64,000 bases of DNA from Methylococcus capsulatus str. Texas = ATCC 19069 (lineage in GTDB: Bacteria; Pseudomonadota; Gammaproteobacteria; Methylococcales; Methylococcaceae): NCBI RefSeq assembly GCF_000424685.1, contig NZ_AUKJ01000018.1:115938-179937 (forward strand). Direction: 5' to 3'. Position numbers and translations under genes: made by a program. Shown piece after piece: positions 60,928 to 64,000 of the stretch. The notes beneath the pieces are model-generated. The model was given only the letters and a program-made list of their open reading frames with translations, ran no database searches and had not been told where the DNA came from. The stretch's first letter is position 1. Every line of letters begins with the position of its first letter.

Positions 60928-61085
60928 GCGCACGAAACGTCGCGCCCCGTTTCCCTGGTGAGGTCCGAAGTGCCCGGCAGCGGTGTTGCGGCGTGCCGGA
61001 GGGAGATGCCGCCCACCCCGGCTGTCGTCAATCGGTGGCGGGGGGCGTGGTAAACTAACGGTACTGCAAATCAACCCTACGGCGG
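60928..61085 (+). other. Intergenic space between rodA and dacA
   Basis: A GC-rich 158-base gap with no ORF. The only promoter-like element is TAAACT around 61052, without a convincing -35 box. Confidence 0.35.
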
Positions 61086-62264
61086 ATGAACGTGAAAGCC
61101 CTCCTGATTCACGCCCGATGGCATGTTTTCCTTTCCCTTGTCCTCCTGGCCGGATGGTGCCTGCCGCTCCGGGCGGAGCCGCCGCTGATCCCCGCCCCCC
61201 CCGAACTGCCGGCCAAGGCCTATCTGCTGCAGGATTTCTACAGCGGCCGGGTGCTGGCCGAGCGCAATGCCGACGAGCGCCTGGAGCCCGCCAGTCTGAC
61301 CAAGGTCATGACGGCCTACATCCTGTTCCGTGAGCTCGCCCAGGGACACGTCAAGCTGGAGGACATGGTGACCGTCAGCGAAAAGGCCTGGCGGACGGAA
61401 GGGTCGCGGATGTTCGCCCAGGTCGGTGCCCAGATTTCGGTGGAAAACCTGCTCAAGGGCATGATCGTCCAGTCCGGCAACGACGCCAGCGTCGCCCTGG
61501 CCGAGCATGTCGCCGGCGATGAGGCCGTCTTCGCCCAGTTGATGAACCAGAATGCCGAGCGTCTGGGGATGACCAATACCCATTTCAAGAACAGCATGGG
61601 CCTGCCCGACCCGGACCACTACACCACCGCGCGCGACCTGGCGACGCTGACCCGGGCGATGATCAAGGAGTTCCCGCAGTACTATCCCTGGCACGCCATC
61701 AAGGAGTTCGTGTTCAACGACATCAAGCAGGTCAACCGCAACCGGCTGCTGTGGCGTGATCCTTCGGTCGACGGCGTCAAGACCGGCCATACCGAAGGAG
61801 CCGGCTACTGCCTGATCACATCTGCCGTGCGCGACGGCGACCGGATGGTTTCGGTGGTCCTGGGTACCAAGAGCGATACCGATCGCGCCAACGCCAACCA
61901 GGCGCTGCTCAATTACGGCTTCCGCTTCTTCGAAACCAAACCGGTTCACAAGGGCGGCGAAGAGCTCGCCAAGGCCCGCATCTGGAAAGGCGAGCAGACC
62001 GAAGTGCCGGTCGGTGTGGACGAGGATCTGTACGCGACCTTTCCGCGAGGGCAGTTCCAGAATCTGAAAACGGCGATGGAAGTGGATGCCGACGCCATGG
62101 CACCGGTCAGAAAAGGCGACAGACTGGGCAGCATCCGGGTCACGTTCAACAACGAGACCATCATCCAGCGGGACCTGGTGGCTCTGCAGGAGGTGCCGGA
62201 GGGCGGCATCTTCCGGCGGGCCCTGGACCATGTCCTGTTGTGGCTGAAGCGGCGGCAGGGCTAG
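61086..62264 (+). CDS. dacA: D-alanyl-D-alanine carboxypeptidase (PBP5/6 type)
   Basis: A 392-residue low-molecular-weight PBP that trims the terminal D-Ala from peptidoglycan stem peptides. The signal peptide (HVFLSLVLLAGWCLPLRAEP) is followed by the catalytic SxxK (S70LTK73), SxN (S130GN132) and KTG (K232TG). The C-terminal domain and amphipathic membrane-association helix (IFRRALDHVLLWLKRR) are present. It lies 158 bases after rodA and 17 bases before dat. Confidence 0.96.
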   Translation: MNVKALLIHARWHVFLSLVLLAGWCLPLRAEPPLIPAPPELPAKAYLLQDFYSGRVLAERNADERLEPASLTKVMTAYILFRELAQGHVKLEDMVTVSEKAWRTEGSRMFAQVGAQISVENLLKGMIVQSGNDASVALAEHVAGDEAVFAQLMNQNAERLGMTNTHFKNSMGLPDPDHYTTARDLATLTRAMIKEFPQYYPWHAIKEFVFNDIKQVNRNRLLWRDPSVDGVKTGHTEGAGYCLITSAVRDGDRMVSVVLGTKSDTDRANANQALLNYGFRFFETKPVHKGGEELAKARIWKGEQTEVPVGVDEDLYATFPRGQFQNLKTAMEVDADAMAPVRKGDRLGSIRVTFNNETIIQRDLVALQEVPEGGIFRRALDHVLLWLKRRQG

Positions 62265-62281
62265 ATTCGCGGCGTCCTGCC

Positions 62282-63133
62282 ATGAACGGCCCCGTGGTTT
62301 ATCTCAACGGCGAGTTTCTGCCGCTGGATCAGGCCCGCGTGTCCGTCCTGGACCGGGGTTTCTTGTTCGGTGACGGCGTGTACGAGGTCATCCCGGTCTA
62401 CGGCGGGCGGCCGCTGCGGCTGGAAGAGCACCTCCGGCGGCTGGACGACAGCCTGCGAGGCATCCGCATGACCTCGCCCCTGATGAGGTCGGAGTGGTCG
62501 GAAATCATCGGCCGCCTGATCGATGGGGTGGACGATCAGTCGGTCTATGTGCAGGTGACGCGCGGCGTGGGCCCTGCCCGGGACCATTCGATCCCGGTCG
62601 GGGTTCGGCCCACTGTCTTCGCCATGGCTTCGCCGATCACGCCGGTTCCGGTGACCGGCGTGCGCGCGATCACGCTGGAGGATATCCGCTGGCGCTGGTG
62701 CAACATCAAGGCCATCACGCTGTTGCCCAACGTCCTGCTACGGCAGCAGGCGGTCGACCGGGGCTGCGCCGAGGCCGTGCTGGTGCGCGAGGGCCACGTG
62801 ACGGAAGGGACGGCTAGCAACGTGTTCGCCGTGGTCGGCGGTACCATCGTCACCCCACCCAAGGGGCCCGAACTGCTTCCCGGCATCACCCGTGACTTGG
62901 TGCTGGAGCTGGTTCGGGCGGAGGGTCTGCCGGCGCGGGAGCGGGCGATCTCGCTGGAAGAGTTTTCGGGGGCAGAGGAAATCTGGATCACGAGTTCGAC
63001 CCGTGAAGTGTTGCCGGTGGTCGAGCTGGACGGGCGGCCGGTCGGCCGGGGGAGCCCCGGGCCTGTCTGGGAGCGGGTCAGTGCGCTGTACCAGGACTTC
63101 AAGCGCAGGCTCAAGCGTGGCATCACGGCATGA
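62282..63133 (+). CDS. dat: D-amino acid aminotransferase (branched-chain class IV fold)
   Basis: A 283-residue class IV PLP aminotransferase. Catalytic Lys is K143 in NIKAITLLPN, and SVLDRGFLFGDGVYEVIPVYGGRPLRLEEHL is the D-amino acid transaminase-type N-terminus. It exchanges D-alanine and D-glutamate, so it can supply D-Glu/D-Ala for the wall. Some close relatives are aminodeoxychorismate lyases or branched-chain aminotransferases, but the R.G.GPARDHS region and the dacA neighbourhood favour the D-enzyme. It overlaps the next gene by 4 bases (ATGA). Confidence 0.88.
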   Translation: MNGPVVYLNGEFLPLDQARVSVLDRGFLFGDGVYEVIPVYGGRPLRLEEHLRRLDDSLRGIRMTSPLMRSEWSEIIGRLIDGVDDQSVYVQVTRGVGPARDHSIPVGVRPTVFAMASPITPVPVTGVRAITLEDIRWRWCNIKAITLLPNVLLRQQAVDRGCAEAVLVREGHVTEGTASNVFAVVGGTIVTPPKGPELLPGITRDLVLELVRAEGLPARERAISLEEFSGAEEIWITSSTREVLPVVELDGRPVGRGSPGPVWERVSALYQDFKRRLKRGITA

Positions 63134-63393
63134 GTCTGGACGCCCTGCTCGAATTCCCCTGTGAGTTTCCGATCAAGGTGTTCGGCCCGGCGGAAGGCGA
63201 TTTCGCCGCTTCGGTCGAAGCCGCGGTGCGGCTGGCCGCGCCGGAGCTGGAAGAGCTCGGTGTCGCCGTCCGCGCCAGCGGCGGTGGCCGGTTCGTGGCG
63301 GTGACCGTGACGTTCATCGCCTCGAGCCAGGCACAGATCGAGGCGATCTACCAGCGCATCGGCACGCTGCCCGGTGTGCTCATGGTTCTTTGA
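63130..63393 (+). CDS. ybeD: YbeD/DUF493 family regulator-like protein
   Basis: An 87-residue YbeD-type ACT-like domain (FPCEFPIKVFGPAEGDFAASVEAA, then SSQAQIEAIYQRIGTLPGVLMVL). In E. coli ybeD sits between dacA and lipB; here dacA-dat-ybeD are adjacent, but lipB does not follow within the window. Function unresolved, possibly allosteric regulation of lipoate or amino acid metabolism. Confidence 0.93.
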   Translation: MSLDALLEFPCEFPIKVFGPAEGDFAASVEAAVRLAAPELEELGVAVRASGGGRFVAVTVTFIASSQAQIEAIYQRIGTLPGVLMVL

Positions 63394-63402
63394 CGACTGT
63401 TC

Positions 63403-63429
63403 CGTCCGGGTAGGGTACGAGCCCGGACG
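63403..63429 (+). terminator. Hairpin between ybeD and mgtE
   Basis: CGTCCGGG (63403-63410) pairs perfectly with CCCGGACG (63422-63429) around an 11-base loop, 9 bases after the ybeD stop and about 60 bases before mgtE. No U-run follows, so it may be a rho-independent-like terminator without a tail or an mgtE leader structure. Confidence 0.4.
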
Positions 63430-63487
63430 CCCTTCCATCCGCCGGCCTCTCCGTCGGCGCAGTGATCACCGAAGTCCGTTGCCAGCC

Positions 63488-64000
63488 ATGTCCGATTCCA
63501 TCATCGAAACCAGCGACGAAAGACTGCGCCGGCTCGTGCGCGAAGTCGTGGATCTGCTGGAAAAACAGAAGCTGGAGGAGACGATACTTCAGCATCAGCC
63601 GATGTCTCGGCATGAGTTGATCGAAAACCTGATGCACAAGCAGCATCAGGTCGCGCTCAGGCAGAAGCTCGATTCGCTCCACGCCGCTGACATCGCTTAT
63701 GTGCTGGAGTCGCTGCCGCAGGCGCAGCGTCTGGCCGTGTGGGCGCAGGTGGACCCCGAGATGGACGGCGAGATCCTGCTGCATGTCTCGGATGCGGTGC
63801 GCGAGTCGCTGATTTCGGACATGGACCGTGACGAACTGCTGCATGCCACCGAGCAGCTCGACACGGACGAAATCGCCGATCTGGCGCCCGACCTCCCCGA
63901 AGAGGTCATGCAGGAGCTGCTGAAGTCGCTCAATGACCAGACCCGTGCCCAGCTCGAATCGGTCCTGTCCTACGAAGAGGACACCGTCGCCGCGATCATG
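63488..64000 (+). CDS. mgtE: Magnesium transporter MgtE (3' end outside window)
   Basis: The visible 171 codons are the cytosolic N-terminal domain of MgtE (superhelical Mg2+-sensing region). The sequence MSDSIIETSDERLRRLVREVVDLLEKQKLEETILQHQ is followed by DIAYVLESLPQAQRLAVWAQVDPEMDGEILLHVSDAVRESLISDMDRDELLHATEQLDTDEIADLAPDLPEEVMQELL. The CBS and membrane domains lie beyond the window. No clear ribosome-binding site. Full-length proteins import Mg2+ under control of the sensor domain. Confidence 0.9.
   Translation, partial: MSDSIIETSDERLRRLVREVVDLLEKQKLEETILQHQPMSRHELIENLMHKQHQVALRQKLDSLHAADIAYVLESLPQAQRLAVWAQVDPEMDGEILLHVSDAVRESLISDMDRDELLHATEQLDTDEIADLAPDLPEEVMQELLKSLNDQTRAQLESVLSYEEDTVAAIM

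Overview
The window is about 64 kb of GC-rich (roughly 65%), densely packed bacterial chromosome. The gene families point to a gammaproteobacterium: trxA-rho, the rsmD-coaD pair, the mreBCD-mrdA-rodA block followed by dacA and a ybeD-type gene, a Pseudomonas-style minor-pilin/PilY1 operon, and rlmM. From recollection only, the gene content fits a Methylococcus-type methanotroph, but no methane-oxidation gene lies here, so the genus is inferred. I see no rRNA, tRNA, CRISPR array, insertion sequence or prophage. No stretch longer than about 300 bases lacks a gene or gene remnant.

Layout. 1-1838: 3' part of a secreted glycoside-hydrolase-like protein behind a Thr-Pro hexanucleotide repeat. 1920-8639: housekeeping genes (gcvH, mrp/apbC, dcd, hemL), a large DedA/PAP2-like/LssY membrane fusion, and rho. 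8825-10836: trxA and an olsB-plsC (olsA) pair for ornithine lipids. 10964-14447: gspB, gspA, and cyoE (heme O synthase). 14527-18262: two M16 peptidases (one active, one lacking the zinc site), rsmD and coaD, all overlapping. 18285-23466: glgP, a decayed C-terminal piece of polyphosphate kinase, a short periplasmic RHGE-motif protein and a Na/Pi-cotransporter-like protein. 23718-26273: a complete AmmeMemoRadiSam cassette (AMMECR1, Memo and a radical SAM protein) arranged divergently. 26315-30927: a GST, then a class 3 lipase and a patatin-like phospholipase (the patatin gene being visibly richer in A+T), a DUF1840 protein and a membrane-anchored unknown.

30982-35078: a two-gene RND efflux unit. 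35233-39670: slyD, rimO, a SAM methyltransferase and two unknowns. 39715-46445: minus-strand type IV pilus operon fimT-pilV-pilW-pilX-pilY1-pilE. 46509-49315: rlmM, an orphan Wzt-type ABC ATPase with a C-terminal carbohydrate-binding-type domain, and a JAMM-motif protein. 49320-55384: a PMCA/SERCA-type P-ATPase and the gatCAB operon. 55489-63393: the elongasome genes mreB-mreC-mreD-mrdA-rodA, then dacA, a D-amino acid aminotransferase and a ybeD-type gene. 63488 to the end: 5' part of mgtE.

Working together: the rod-shape and peptidoglycan block (MreBCD, PBP2, RodA, PBP5/6-type carboxypeptidase, D-amino acid transaminase) is one functional unit. The pilin operon is a second, and the olsB-plsC pair a third. 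The least explained parts are the AmmeMemoRadiSam cassette, the lipase-patatin patch, the phosphate-themed patch with the ppk remnant, and the orphan Wzt-like ATPase beside a JAMM protein.
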